Source: Anaerolineae bacterium (lineage in GTDB: Bacteria; Chloroflexota; Anaerolineae; Aggregatilineales; Phototrophicaceae). Taken from it: DNA of 64,000 nt. The DNA lies in the NCBI GenBank assembly GCA_022841825.1, contig JALHQT010000001.1, positions 1,396,109 to 1,460,108 of the forward strand. Direction: 5' to 3'. Both the position numbers and the translations under genes were made by a program. Positions within the stretch are counted from its first letter, which is position 1, and every line of letters begins with the position of its first letter. This document shows, in pieces, positions 51,838 to 60,370 of this stretch. The notes beneath the pieces were generated by a model. The model was given only the letters and a program-made list of their open reading frames with translations, was not told where the DNA came from and made no database searches.

Positions 51838-52851
51838 TTAGTCGGGAGAAGGTATTTCATAGCCCGCAATTGGATTGTCGAATCGCACCACCATCCCCTC
51901 CCCGCCCATCAGCTCCACAATCTCGCGGTAGCTCATCGGCTCCCACTGCGCGCTTAGACCGTTCTGGCGGGCGACCTCTTCGGCGAGTTCGGGCGCGTCG
52001 AGGACGCCGGGGATGAGATAGGCGCGGAAGTCCACCTCAAATTTGCGCGCGTCATCCGCGCTGGCGAAGCGCGCGACTTCCAGCCGCCGCGCCTCGGTCG
52101 GGTAGGTCGTGTCGTCGATGCCGTTCGCCTCGACGTAAGCGTCGAAATCCGGCGGGAGCTGCGGAAATTCGATCAGGTGAAGCGCGACGCCGAGCGGCTG
52201 CCCATCGGGTGTCTCGGCGGGCAGCGTGTGCATCTTCCAGTAATGCCCACTCTGCGCTGGGGGCGGGTCGATTTCCTCCTCGCCGTCCGTGTTCCAGTAG
52301 GGGTTCGGTTCGTCGCGCAGGCGCTCTGCCAGCGTCTCGAAGCGGTCGGGCGGACCGTGGCGGAACAGGCGCGGGTCGCCGCGCTCGCCGTCCAGCCAGC
52401 CGTTGCGCATCGCCGCCAGCTCCGCCTGATGCATCATGCCCGCCAAGCCGCCCTCGTCGTAGGTCTCCAGCAGCCCCAACCGCGCCGCCTCCGCCCGTTC
52501 GCGTGCCGCGTCATCGTCGCTGTCGAACGTCTCGACCGTCAGCCCGTCGATGCCCAGATAGCCGCCCGGCTCTTTCCAGTACTTCTCGACCGCGACCTCG
52601 GTCGTCCAGGGATCGACGCTCTGGACGACGACGGCATAGTTGACCGTCTCGTCGAGTGGTTGCAAGAGTTGGCGTCCGGGCTGGTCGAAGGTTGCTGCGA
52701 ACCACGCCGTACCCTCCAGATGGGCGTTCGCCTCGCGCTCCGCGTCCGCCCGCGCCATCCATTCATCGACCAGCGTTTGGGGCAGCGGCTGGATCGGCTC
52801 GGTGTCCATGTTGGCGATCTCGTCGTGCGAGAGGATGTGGTCGTCGCTCAT
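51838..52851 (-). CDS. Acidic hypothetical protein of the conjugation operon
   Basis: 337 residues from the ATG overlapping the upstream gene's stop (ATGA); the longer open frame is rejected because it overlaps 84 bases of that gene. Strongly acidic, rich in Asp/Glu/Pro and aromatic residues (MSDDHILSHDEIANMDTEPI; NTDGEEEIDPPPAQSGHYWK). No membrane segment, no recognised domain. Last gene of the leftward operon. Shares composition and some block style with the protein encoded just upstream, so the two may be distant paralogues. Confidence 0.7.
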   Translation of the reverse strand: MSDDHILSHDEIANMDTEPIQPLPQTLVDEWMARADAEREANAHLEGTAWFAATFDQPGRQLLQPLDETVNYAVVVQSVDPWTTEVAVEKYWKEPGGYLGIDGLTVETFDSDDDAARERAEAARLGLLETYDEGGLAGMMHQAELAAMRNGWLDGERGDPRLFRHGPPDRFETLAERLRDEPNPYWNTDGEEEIDPPPAQSGHYWKMHTLPAETPDGQPLGVALHLIEFPQLPPDFDAYVEANGIDDTTYPTEARRLEVARFASADDARKFEVDFRAYLIPGVLDAPELAEEVARQNGLSAQWEPMSYREIVELMGGEGMVVRFDNPIAGYEIPSPD

Positions 52852-53873
52852 CGGTCGATCTCCCATTGACTCGCGTAATCCGCCAAATCCTGCGTCGCCA
52901 CATCGTCGAGCGCCAAGCCGCGCTCCGCATCCCACAGCGCCCGCTCGCCGGTCGCCAGCGCCATGCCCTCCGCCGCGTCGAAGGCGCGCTCAATCCCGCC
53001 CTTCTGCGCCTGGGCGATCAGGAATTCCGCCGCTTCGTGCGCCTTGTCCCAATCGCCGGGTGCGCACGGGGCAAGCTGCGCCTCGTAGCCCTCGTCGGTC
53101 CGCCCCAGCGACAGGATCGAGGTGACGCAGTGCGCGCGGTCGTCCTTGTCCGGCTGGAAGACGCCGATCCAGTATGCCGTTCCCGTCTCCGCGTCGTAGA
53201 ACGGCGGCGGGTCATGCTGGGGATTGAACCCCTGCGTATCCAACCCGATCTCGTGCAGCGCATGGAACGCCGACGGATCATCGAAGGTCGGGCGCATCAC
53301 GCCACCCAGCTCCGCTGCTCGCGCCAGTAATGGATCGTCCAGCTCCGGCGGTGGCAGGTCGATGACGGGCGCGAGTTCCAAATCGCGCTGGAACTCGTAG
53401 GCGTCGATCTCGTCGCGCGACGCCGGACGCCAATCCGCCGCCGGGTCGAACGCCTGCGCCTGCTCCAGCGCGAAGGTGGGCAGCTCGGCTTTCGCCAGCC
53501 AGCGCTCGTCCGCCTGCCCCTGCACATCGTGGTAGAAGGCGGTCGCCACATCTTCGACGGCGAACGACGCAATCGGGACGTAATTGCCCGCCAGGTCGCG
53601 CCCGTCGGCTTCGGCATAAAGGTCGATGCAGCCGATTTCGTAGGGCGACGGCTCGCCCTCGCGATAGACGCCGACCAGCCGCGCGTCATGCCACGCCCAG
53701 CGCTCGTCGTTTGAGGGCAAGGGTGGCGGCGCTTCGCCGAACAGCTCATCGACTTCGACAAAGGTCAAGGGTTCCGGCGCAGCGTCCCACGCGCCCGCCC
53801 AATCCGCCTCAAACGGCTCGTCGGGCATGAAGAACGTTTCGTCGGGCGGTGACTCGTACATGCGATCGTTCAT
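52848..53873 (-). CDS. Acidic hypothetical protein of the conjugation operon
   Basis: 341 residues, very acidic from the start (ESPPDETFFMPDEPFEADWA). Blocks such as PPPFYDAETGTAYWIGVFQP and GDWDKAHEAAEFLIAQAQKG look like alternating strands and helices. No known motif. It lies 3 bases after the topoisomerase-like gene and overlaps the next gene. Acidic composition beside DNA-handling proteins would fit a DNA-mimic or a chaperone-like partner, but this is speculation. Confidence 0.7.
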   Translation of the reverse strand: MNDRMYESPPDETFFMPDEPFEADWAGAWDAAPEPLTFVEVDELFGEAPPPLPSNDERWAWHDARLVGVYREGEPSPYEIGCIDLYAEADGRDLAGNYVPIASFAVEDVATAFYHDVQGQADERWLAKAELPTFALEQAQAFDPAADWRPASRDEIDAYEFQRDLELAPVIDLPPPELDDPLLARAAELGGVMRPTFDDPSAFHALHEIGLDTQGFNPQHDPPPFYDAETGTAYWIGVFQPDKDDRAHCVTSILSLGRTDEGYEAQLAPCAPGDWDKAHEAAEFLIAQAQKGGIERAFDAAEGMALATGERALWDAERGLALDDVATQDLADYASQWEIDR

Positions 53874-53876
53874 GAT

Positions 53877-55334
53877 TTACGCCTCCAGCGGATGCAGGAC
53901 GAGCGGGCGGGTGTCGGGCTGTGGCAGCGCAGGTTGCAAACGCGCCCACAGCGCAGTCAGTGCGTCCTTGCGCGAAAGCCTGCCCGCCGCGATCTGGTCG
54001 ATGCGGAGGGTGTTCGGCAGCGCGAAGAGGTCGGGGCAGTGTGCGGCGATCCAGTCATGGAGCGTCTGCCCGCGCTCGGTGAGCCGCAGCGCGCCATCCA
54101 CATTCACCGCACAGCCCGACTTGACCAGCGCCGCGACCACCGCGATGGAGGTCGGCAGCTCCGCAGCGCCGTGCGTGTAGAGGTCGCTCGCCAGCGTCGC
54201 TTCCGTCAGGGGAGCTGCTGTACTGACGGGCACCAGTTCGACATCGATGAAGCGCAGGCTGTCCAGGTCGCTCAACGCGGGCAGCGATTGATCGGTGTCG
54301 CGCGCGCGGAAGTTGAGCCAGACGGACTGGTCGCGCTGCCACCACGCGCGGATCATCGCGCCGCGCAGCATGTGCGTCGTGAGTGGGGCATCTGCAGCCA
54401 GTGCCCGCTCGGCGATGGTGACGTAGAGCGCGTTGAGGTCGCCTTCGAGCGTGAACGGGTTGTCGGTCAGCACGAGGGACGCATCGTTGATCAGTGGGTT
54501 CGTGATGTAGGCGCGCTCGTAGAGCGTGGTCGCCATCGCCAGTGTACGGGCAGGCGAATATGGTACGTTGGCGATCAGCGTCTTGAGCGTATGCGGCGGC
54601 AGCGGCTCGCGCGTCACGTCGCGCGCTTTCGTCTCGGCGACCCAGCACGACGCCGAGCGCAGCATCCGGATGAGTTGCTCGCCCCGTTCCGGGATGTCGA
54701 AGGTGACACGGCGTCCCTCTTTCGTGACCATCTCCGCCGAGAAGCCCGCGCCCGCGTCCGTCTCGAAATGGGCACGCAGCCAAGAGAGCGAGGATGGTGC
54801 GGACTGATCTTGTGTCGCAATCTGCGCCAGCGCAATGCCGCTCAGGTAGCCGATGCCTGGCGCATCGCCCAGGTCGCGGCGCACGAGCGGCGTGAGCAGG
54901 TAGCCCACCAGCCGTTCCCCTGCCCGCAGCGTCTCGCCCGCTTCGATGCGGCGTTCGTCGAGCGGGAGCGCCGTCCCCAGCGCGGCGAGGAGGGCGTCAT
55001 GCGTCAGCCCGCGTAGGGTGACGCGGGCGACGGGCTTGTCCTGTGGCACGTTCGCCAGCTTGAGCAGTCGCCACGCCTGCGCGTCGGCTTCGAGCGTCGG
55101 CGCGGTCGTGATGTAGACCATCTCCGCCTCACCGATTGCTTTGACGAGCCGTTTGGCGATGCGCGGCTGCCGCACGACATAGGACGGGCGGAAGTCGCGC
55201 GCCACGTCGATGCCGAGCGCATCCTGAGGCAGGTCGACCACCGCGCCCATGTAGACTTCCACGCGCCACGTCGCGCCCAGCATTCCCGCCAGCAGCTTCG
55301 CCAGCCCCGGGTTATCGACCAGGAGGAGTTTCAT
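53877..55334 (-). CDS. Type IA topoisomerase homologue lacking catalytic residues
   Basis: 485 residues from the ATG at 55334 (AAAAGGA 8 nt upstream). Alignable order of topoisomerase I blocks: TOPRIM start LLLVDNPGLAKLLAGMLG (active enzymes have VESPAKA), VYMGAVVDLP (G-H-x-R/V-D-L-P), FRPSYVVRQP, VYITTAPTLEADAQAW where DPDREGEA is expected, ERLVGYLLTPLVRRDLG, SGIALAQIA, LPPHTLKTLI, and AYITNPLINDASLVLTD where ITYMRTDS with the nucleophilic Tyr is expected. The metal-binding acids, the TOPRIM Glu and the Tyr are all replaced. Probably a DNA-binding structural protein of transfer. Start overlaps the 57-residue gene's stop. Confidence 0.75.
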   Translation of the reverse strand: MKLLLVDNPGLAKLLAGMLGATWRVEVYMGAVVDLPQDALGIDVARDFRPSYVVRQPRIAKRLVKAIGEAEMVYITTAPTLEADAQAWRLLKLANVPQDKPVARVTLRGLTHDALLAALGTALPLDERRIEAGETLRAGERLVGYLLTPLVRRDLGDAPGIGYLSGIALAQIATQDQSAPSSLSWLRAHFETDAGAGFSAEMVTKEGRRVTFDIPERGEQLIRMLRSASCWVAETKARDVTREPLPPHTLKTLIANVPYSPARTLAMATTLYERAYITNPLINDASLVLTDNPFTLEGDLNALYVTIAERALAADAPLTTHMLRGAMIRAWWQRDQSVWLNFRARDTDQSLPALSDLDSLRFIDVELVPVSTAAPLTEATLASDLYTHGAAELPTSIAVVAALVKSGCAVNVDGALRLTERGQTLHDWIAAHCPDLFALPNTLRIDQIAAGRLSRKDALTALWARLQPALPQPDTRPLVLHPLEA

Positions 55335-55504
55335 GTACTTTCGTCCTTTTCTGCTTCCGCTTGCTTGTCGTGAGGGCGCATCGCTTCCAACCGCGCCGCC
55401 AGCTCGCGCTCGCGCAGCACGAGCCAGAGATGCCACTCGCGGTAGGCGTGATACGCTTGCTGTTCGAGGTCGAGCCAGGGTGCCGCTTCGGTCTTTTTTG
55501 CCAT
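55331..55504 (-). CDS. 57-residue helical protein in the conjugation operon
   Basis: Starts MAKKTEAAPWLDLEQQAYHA, with a TGAGGAC box just upstream, 10 bases after the VirB4 stop. It ends in an ATGA overlap with the topoisomerase-like gene. It is one long charged helix (LVLRERELAARLEAMRPHDK). It is real by its tight coupling on both sides; function unknown. Confidence 0.65.
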   Translation of the reverse strand: MAKKTEAAPWLDLEQQAYHAYREWHLWLVLRERELAARLEAMRPHDKQAEAEKDEST

Positions 55505-55514
55505 CGTCGAGTCC

Positions 55515-57626
55515 TCACGTCGTCCTGAAGCGCGCCAGTTCGCCCGGCGTCGCCCTGCCGAACAGGTACCACAGCCCCTCGTCCTGGATGTCCAGCACAA
55601 AATGGAAGCGCGGGAGCTGCGCGATAATGTCGCGGTGCTGCTGATTGAAATGCGCGAATGCCGCATCGTCGCGGAAGACGTTCATCCCCTGCCGCTGCGA
55701 GAAAATGACGCGGATCGGGCAGTTCTCGAAAATGAGCCGCGCTTTGCCCTCTAAAAAGATGCTCATCTGTTGATCGACCGAGATTAATTTGCAGCGTCTC
55801 GTGCGGAACGTCTTCGCCGCTTCGATCAGGAAATCAAGCAGCGAAGGATGGCGCATCAGGCGGTAGACCTCATCGACCGCGATGATGCGCGGCTGCTCAT
55901 CGATCAGGCTGTCGCGGCGGATGGCGGACAGCACCTGCGTGTACGCCAGCGCCTGGAGGATCGGATCGCCTTCCAGCTCGTGGAACGAGAAGACGCGGGG
56001 ACCGACCCAGTCGCGCCCACTGCGCGTGAGATCGACATTGGTAGTCCCGTTGAGGAACGCCGACCACGGACCCGATCCGGTACACAGCCCGGCGATCTCA
56101 TCCGCCAGGTCGCGGGCGATGGTCTGGATGGCGGGCTTATCCCCCAGCGTCGCCAGCATATCGCAGACCGTCTCGCAGGTCGGCGCGAGGTCGGGCGTGA
56201 CGCGGCGCAGGTCGGGGAAGCCGCGATAGAGCGTCTCTAGAGCCTCGCCGAGCAAGCCGCGCTCCAGGTTCTCACGCTGCCCGCCGGACAGCGGTCGCCC
56301 CAGCACCGTCTCGTACAGCCGTGTCGTATGGCTGACTTGTTCGAGTAATGTCGGAAACATGACGTCCTGCGGGTTGAGGCGGGTCGCCTTGGCACTCATG
56401 ATGTACCAGGGCAAGCCGAACGCCTCGGCGATGTGGCGACCGTGCCCCATCGGCTCCAGCAGGTCGAACGGGATGCCATGCTCGGCGTATTCGCGCGTCA
56501 GGTAGCAGTTCAGTCCGAACGTCTTGCCGTAACCGGACGTGCCGACCCAGACCTCATGCGTCGCGCGCTTGTCCCGCCATGAGTTATGGAAGACCGGATA
56601 CGCGCCGCCGACCGCTTCGCCGCGCAGGATGCCGTCGGTGCCCGCGAGCTTGCGCTGACCGAGCGGCGCGAACAGCAGCGCCAGCTCGCGCGAGGTGACG
56701 GGCCAGGTCGTGTCGGGCAGCCCGACGGCTTTGGTCGTGCGGGCGGTGAACAGGTGGACGGCGCGCGAGAGCAGTTCGCCCTCCTCCTGGCGCAGCGAGA
56801 ACCAGGCGCGCGTCTCGTTGAGAATCGTCTGCACGCGCTCCCTGAGCGTCCGCAGGTCATCCGCCGCGACCGCAATCGCGATCTGCACCAGATGCAGCGC
56901 GTCGCCCGCATTGATTTCTGCCAGCGCGCGGCGACAGTCCATAATGCGCTGCACCGAGCGGCTGTCCTCGCCGCTCATGCCCGCCAGATGCACTTGATAC
57001 GCCTGGATCACGCCTTCGATGGCGTCGATTGCCCCATTGCGCTCGTAGGTCTTCGGCATATCGACGGCCAGCGCCAGCGGGTAGTTGAGGCGCAGCAGCG
57101 GGGCGAGCGGTCGCCCGAAAGTCCACTGCGCAGGCTGGAAGTCGTAGCTCGTCAGGATCGCCCACAAGGGACGCCCGCCGGGGCGACCGGTCGGCGCGAG
57201 ATGCCAGAACGGGCGCTCGCGCAGGGCGTAATCGCCCACGAACAGCGCGGGGAAATCGCCCGCCTGGACGAAGGTATCGAACGCCGACGCCATGCCCGCG
57301 CCGAGCGCCCGCGCGTTCTGATCCGACCAGAGCGCCATGCCGCATAGGGCGCGCTGGTAATCGGCATCCGCGTTCAGGCTTTCGTAGTGGCGGCGATACT
57401 CGACGAGCAGCGCGCGCCGATGCTCATCCTCCGTCGCCCGCGCGATGGCGTTGAGCGCGGCGATCTTGTCGTCGAGCGTGGCGGGCATCTGCCAGCAGAG
57501 GAAGCGTGCGGGTTCGCGCAGCGTGCGGCTCCAGGTCGAGAAGCGCGCTTGCAGCATCTGGATGCCGTCCTCGCTGGCGTGCATGCCGATGTCGAACGGC
57601 TCGATCAGGAAGGTGTGCGCGGTCAT
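55515..57626 (-). CDS. VirB4-family conjugation ATPase
   Basis: 703 residues. Walker A is GTSGYGKT at 362-369 (VWVGTSGYGKTFGLNCYL), Walker B is PRIIAVDEVYRLM, followed by the RRCKLISVDQQMSIFL sensor region. The N-terminal ~300 residues match the VirB4/TraC helical part (ALAVDMPKTYERNGAIDAIE, RRALAEINAGDALHLVQIAI). It powers assembly and substrate transport of the mating channel. Its ATG overlaps the PrgI-like stop. This is the signature ATPase of type IV secretion systems. Confidence 0.9.
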   Translation of the reverse strand: MTAHTFLIEPFDIGMHASEDGIQMLQARFSTWSRTLREPARFLCWQMPATLDDKIAALNAIARATEDEHRRALLVEYRRHYESLNADADYQRALCGMALWSDQNARALGAGMASAFDTFVQAGDFPALFVGDYALRERPFWHLAPTGRPGGRPLWAILTSYDFQPAQWTFGRPLAPLLRLNYPLALAVDMPKTYERNGAIDAIEGVIQAYQVHLAGMSGEDSRSVQRIMDCRRALAEINAGDALHLVQIAIAVAADDLRTLRERVQTILNETRAWFSLRQEEGELLSRAVHLFTARTTKAVGLPDTTWPVTSRELALLFAPLGQRKLAGTDGILRGEAVGGAYPVFHNSWRDKRATHEVWVGTSGYGKTFGLNCYLTREYAEHGIPFDLLEPMGHGRHIAEAFGLPWYIMSAKATRLNPQDVMFPTLLEQVSHTTRLYETVLGRPLSGGQRENLERGLLGEALETLYRGFPDLRRVTPDLAPTCETVCDMLATLGDKPAIQTIARDLADEIAGLCTGSGPWSAFLNGTTNVDLTRSGRDWVGPRVFSFHELEGDPILQALAYTQVLSAIRRDSLIDEQPRIIAVDEVYRLMRHPSLLDFLIEAAKTFRTRRCKLISVDQQMSIFLEGKARLIFENCPIRVIFSQRQGMNVFRDDAAFAHFNQQHRDIIAQLPRFHFVLDIQDEGLWYLFGRATPGELARFRTT

Positions 57627-58078
57627 GATCCCTCCAGCGGCGCATCGCGGAACGCCAAGCCATCACCGGATTGCGCTTCCCAGGCGTGGGCGTAGGTGAC
57701 CCACTCACGCAGATCGACCGAGGCGGCGTGGAGCGGCGCGAAGACCGCCTCGCCATTCAGCCGGGCAACGTCGGTCGGCAGATCGAGCGCGGCGGCGATC
57801 TCCCCGCGCATCGTGCGCCGATGCGCCAGCAGGAGCGACCCACGCAGGCGGTAGGTCCAGCGCAGCCAGCGGGCGATGCCGCCCTGCGGCGCGGTCCCGA
57901 TGAGCACGGCGAGCGCACACAGGACGCCGATCACCAGCGCGGACGACGGCAGCGCGAGGCGGACGAGCGTGTAGCACATGCCGCCGCAGATGCCCGCCAG
58001 GAGCAGGCGCTTGAACGGGATGCCGAACACACCCTTTTCATCGCGCAGCAAGACATGCGATTTGAAGTCGGCGGTCAT
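57623..58078 (-). CDS. PrgI-like mating-channel membrane protein
   Basis: 151 residues. After a short N-terminus (KSHVLLRDEKGVFGIPFKRL) come two close membrane helices (LLLAGICGGMCYTLVRLALP and SALVIGVLCALAVLIGTAPQ), then a basic cytoplasmic part (RWLRWTYRLRGSLLLAHRR). This size, topology and position directly before virB4 match PrgI/VirB3-type proteins of Gram-positive-style conjugation systems. GGAG lies 12 nt before the ATG. Co-transcribed with virB4. Confidence 0.75.
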   Translation of the reverse strand: MTADFKSHVLLRDEKGVFGIPFKRLLLAGICGGMCYTLVRLALPSSALVIGVLCALAVLIGTAPQGGIARWLRWTYRLRGSLLLAHRRTMRGEIAAALDLPTDVARLNGEAVFAPLHAASVDLREWVTYAHAWEAQSGDGLAFRDAPLEGS

Positions 58079-58096
58079 GGCGTCGCTTTGCTCCTT

Positions 58097-58170
58097 GAGT
58101 AACGAGTGATGGGTAACGAGTAACGAGGAGTCTTGTCCCCACTCGTCACTCGTTACCCGTTACTCGTTAC
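58097..58170. repeat. Inverted repeat built of GTAACGAGT units
   Basis: Two ~30-base arms of tandem GTAACGAGT-like units pair across a 10-base loop (TCTTGTCCCC). It forms a strong hairpin in the 91-base gap between the VirB2-like and PrgI-like genes. It may be a dispersed repeat or an attenuator that sets expression of the pilin relative to the channel genes. Confidence 0.75.
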
Positions 58171-58409
58171 TACGCGAAGGTAATGAGCGTGGTGACGCTG
58201 CCGGCGAGCAGGAGGAAGAGCAGCCCGACGACGACGGTGCTGGCGGCTTTGGGGTTGTCCTTGCGCCAATCGCCGAGGATAGGCCACGACGACGAGAGGT
58301 ACATAACGCCCAAGCCGACGAAGCCGATGACGGCGGCGAGCGGCGCGACGAGCTGTGCGACATCGCGCACATCGGTGAAGAGTTGTTCGATGGCATCTCG
58401 TAGGTTCAC
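58170..58409 (-). CDS. VirB2-like pilin subunit candidate
   Basis: 79 residues from a GTG with AGGAGG 6 nt upstream, the best Shine-Dalgarno in the operon. It has two membrane helices (LVAPLAAVIGFVGLGVMYLS and ASTVVVGLLFLLLAGSVTTL) joined by a short polar loop with WRKDNP. This is the topology of VirB2/TrbC-type pilins, though the N-terminal leader is short. First gene of the leftward operon. Strong translation suits a structural subunit needed in many copies. Confidence 0.65.
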   Translation of the reverse strand: MNLRDAIEQLFTDVRDVAQLVAPLAAVIGFVGLGVMYLSSSWPILGDWRKDNPKAASTVVVGLLFLLLAGSVTTLITFA

Positions 58410-58768
58410 GGGAGTCCTCCTGACGATGGCGAGTGGTGCCGGGGCGAGGAGGGCGAGCGTGTGACCGCGAGCCGTTGAATGTCAGGAGTAAGGGATCAAC
58501 CGCACCCGCCGCTCGCTCACACCGGCAGCGTCAGCGTAGCAAAGTCGGCAGGCGCGGGATGTGTAAAAGTGACAATGCGAGGGATGGAGGAATGACAAGT
58601 TTCACAGCGGTTGAGGCGACGATGCTCAAAACGTGATTGGTCACTTGGCACGAGCTATCCTCTGCACCGGCTTAGTTTTCTGCGAATGGTGCAGTCATCA
58701 AGTAATAGCGAAATTGCCGTAACCTTTGTACGCTTATGGGTGTACATGACTGCAAGCGGGCACCCTAC
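58410..58768. other. Divergent intergenic region between conjugation operon and TIR-FGE gene
   Basis: 359 bases. It must hold promoters for both directions. The VirB2-like Shine-Dalgarno is at the left edge. No consensus -10/-35 pair or operator stood out, and no gene is supported. Confidence 0.45.
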
Positions 58769-59989
58769 ATGGAACAGAAAACCGTATTCATTTCCTATCG
58801 CCGTGCGCTCAGTAGACATCTCGCCCGCTCCATCTATATGGACTTGCGGGCGAATGGGTGGGATGTTTTTCTCGATGTCAATACGATTGACAGTGGTGAT
58901 TTTGATCGCATCATCCTGAACCAGATCGGGGCGCGGGCGCATTTCATCCTGCTCATTTCGCCAGGGTCACTGGAACGCTGCGCTAACAGCGGCGATTGGG
59001 TGCTGCGTGAGACCCAGGAAGCGGTGCGCTTGGAGCGAAACATCGTGCCTATCATCGAAGAAGGGGCAGATTTCGGCCGCGAGATGGGCTATCTGCCAGC
59101 GGATGTGCGCGCCATCGTCAGCAAAAAGAACGCGCTGCCGCTGCCACATTTCTTTTTCGATGCTGCCGTCGAAATGCTGAGGACACGCTTTCTCAAGACG
59201 CCCGAATACATCGCCATCACCGCCCCACCTGCTGCCGAACGCGCCGAAGTCCAGCGCCGCATGGCAGCAGTGGAATTTGAAGCGACTGCGCGGGTGATAC
59301 CCACCAGCATTTCGCTGCTCCCTGCGCCTTTCGCCTGGGTCGAAATCCCGAAGAAGGGTTACAGCATTGGCAAGTATCCCGTCACTAACGCGCAGTTCGC
59401 CAAGTTCATCGACGCGGGCGGGTATGGCGAGCGTAAGTGGTGGACGGATGCGGGTTGGGAGCAGCGGCAGAAAGACAAGTGGGCAGAGCCGCGTTATTGG
59501 CAAGACAGCAAATGGAATGGCGCGGAGCATCCTGTCGTCGGCGTCTCGTGGTACGAATCGGTGGCGTTCTGCCTATGGTTGAGTGACGTAACGGGCGAGA
59601 AGATCATGCTGCCGACGGAAGACCAGTGGCAGTATGCAGCGCAGGGTGATGACGGACGTGAATATCCCTGGGGCCACAAATGGGATGGGACCCGCTGTAA
59701 TAACAACGTCGACGGTAATGGGATTGGCAAGACAACGCCAGTGCGGCAGTACGAGGGCAAAGGCGATGGCCCCTTTGGATTAGTCGATATGGCAGGAAAT
59801 GTGTACGAGTGGTGTCTAACGGACTACAACAGCAAGACAAATGACGTCAGTAGCATCGCTAGGCTGCGCGTGCAACGAGGCGGGTCTTGGGACGAAAACA
59901 AGATGGACTTATTTCGTTGCAACGGTGGCGGCGGACTTGACCCTAGCAGCAAGTATCCAAGTGAGGGATTTCGCCTACTGCGCTCCTAA
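58769..59989 (+). CDS. TIR - FGE-sulfatase protein without membrane anchor
   Basis: 406 residues from MEQKTVFISYRRALSRH; a start 33 bases upstream is possible but less likely. The TIR domain spans 1-150 with the box 1 FISYRR, FLDVNTIDSGDF and SGDWVLRETQEAVR with putative catalytic Glu81 (WxxxE). The FGE-sulfatase domain spans about 180-405 (FAWVEIPKKGYSIGKYPVTN, PTEDQWQYAAQGDDGREYPW, DMAGNVYEWCLTDYN, QRGGSWDEN). No membrane segment or TP-linker separates the two, so unlike its relatives here both domains are cytoplasmic. The FGE domain is also from a different subgroup than those at 36621 and 60371. Confidence 0.87.
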   Translation: MEQKTVFISYRRALSRHLARSIYMDLRANGWDVFLDVNTIDSGDFDRIILNQIGARAHFILLISPGSLERCANSGDWVLRETQEAVRLERNIVPIIEEGADFGREMGYLPADVRAIVSKKNALPLPHFFFDAAVEMLRTRFLKTPEYIAITAPPAAERAEVQRRMAAVEFEATARVIPTSISLLPAPFAWVEIPKKGYSIGKYPVTNAQFAKFIDAGGYGERKWWTDAGWEQRQKDKWAEPRYWQDSKWNGAEHPVVGVSWYESVAFCLWLSDVTGEKIMLPTEDQWQYAAQGDDGREYPWGHKWDGTRCNNNVDGNGIGKTTPVRQYEGKGDGPFGLVDMAGNVYEWCLTDYNSKTNDVSSIARLRVQRGGSWDENKMDLFRCNGGGGLDPSSKYPSEGFRLLRS

Positions 59990-60370
59990 ATTTCTAGCTG
60001 GCGTTCTCATGATTGCTGTGTCTTTTGCCGTGACCGAAGTGAGTAACCGTCTGCCAGCTAAAAACAGTGCGCTACTTGTATTGACTCTCGCGAGACCATC
60101 GACCGTGAAGCAACGTAACGGTTGGGATATGCGCTGGGACGTCATCTTAGGACCTAGAGTCATCGCCATCAGCTTCGCCCCTGCATCGGCTTTGCTTTCA
60201 GCTTATCAAAGCGAAGGTATCACACCCAGCTAGGATTTCAGGTTCGGGTTTCAGGTTGTACAATCTTGCCAAGCGCCATTTCAGAAAAAGCTTGCAAAAA
60301 CACTTGCGGGGATAGTTATAACACGGCAAACTTCACCAATGAGTATTTTTGCTATTAAGCATATTCGAGC
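59990..60370. other. Intergenic region with weak promoter before the second TIR-FGE gene
   Basis: 381 bases. One frame is open across part of it but lacks a start site and protein-like composition. TTGCAA (60292) and TATAAC (60317) with 19 bases between them form a weak promoter about 50 bases before the next start. Confidence 0.3.

Noticed and set aside
53892..55016. Rightward frame of 374 codons opposite the topoisomerase-like gene
   Set aside because: Antisense shadow; the leftward gene shows topoisomerase block order and operon overlaps.
58097..58170. Possible CRISPR-like array
   Set aside because: Repeat units are 9 bases and directly adjacent in two inverted arms, with no spacers and no cas genes.
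59841..60233. Rightward frame of 130 codons after the cytoplasmic TIR-FGE gene
   Set aside because: Overlaps the FGE C-terminus in another frame, lacks a Shine-Dalgarno, and shows no domain.
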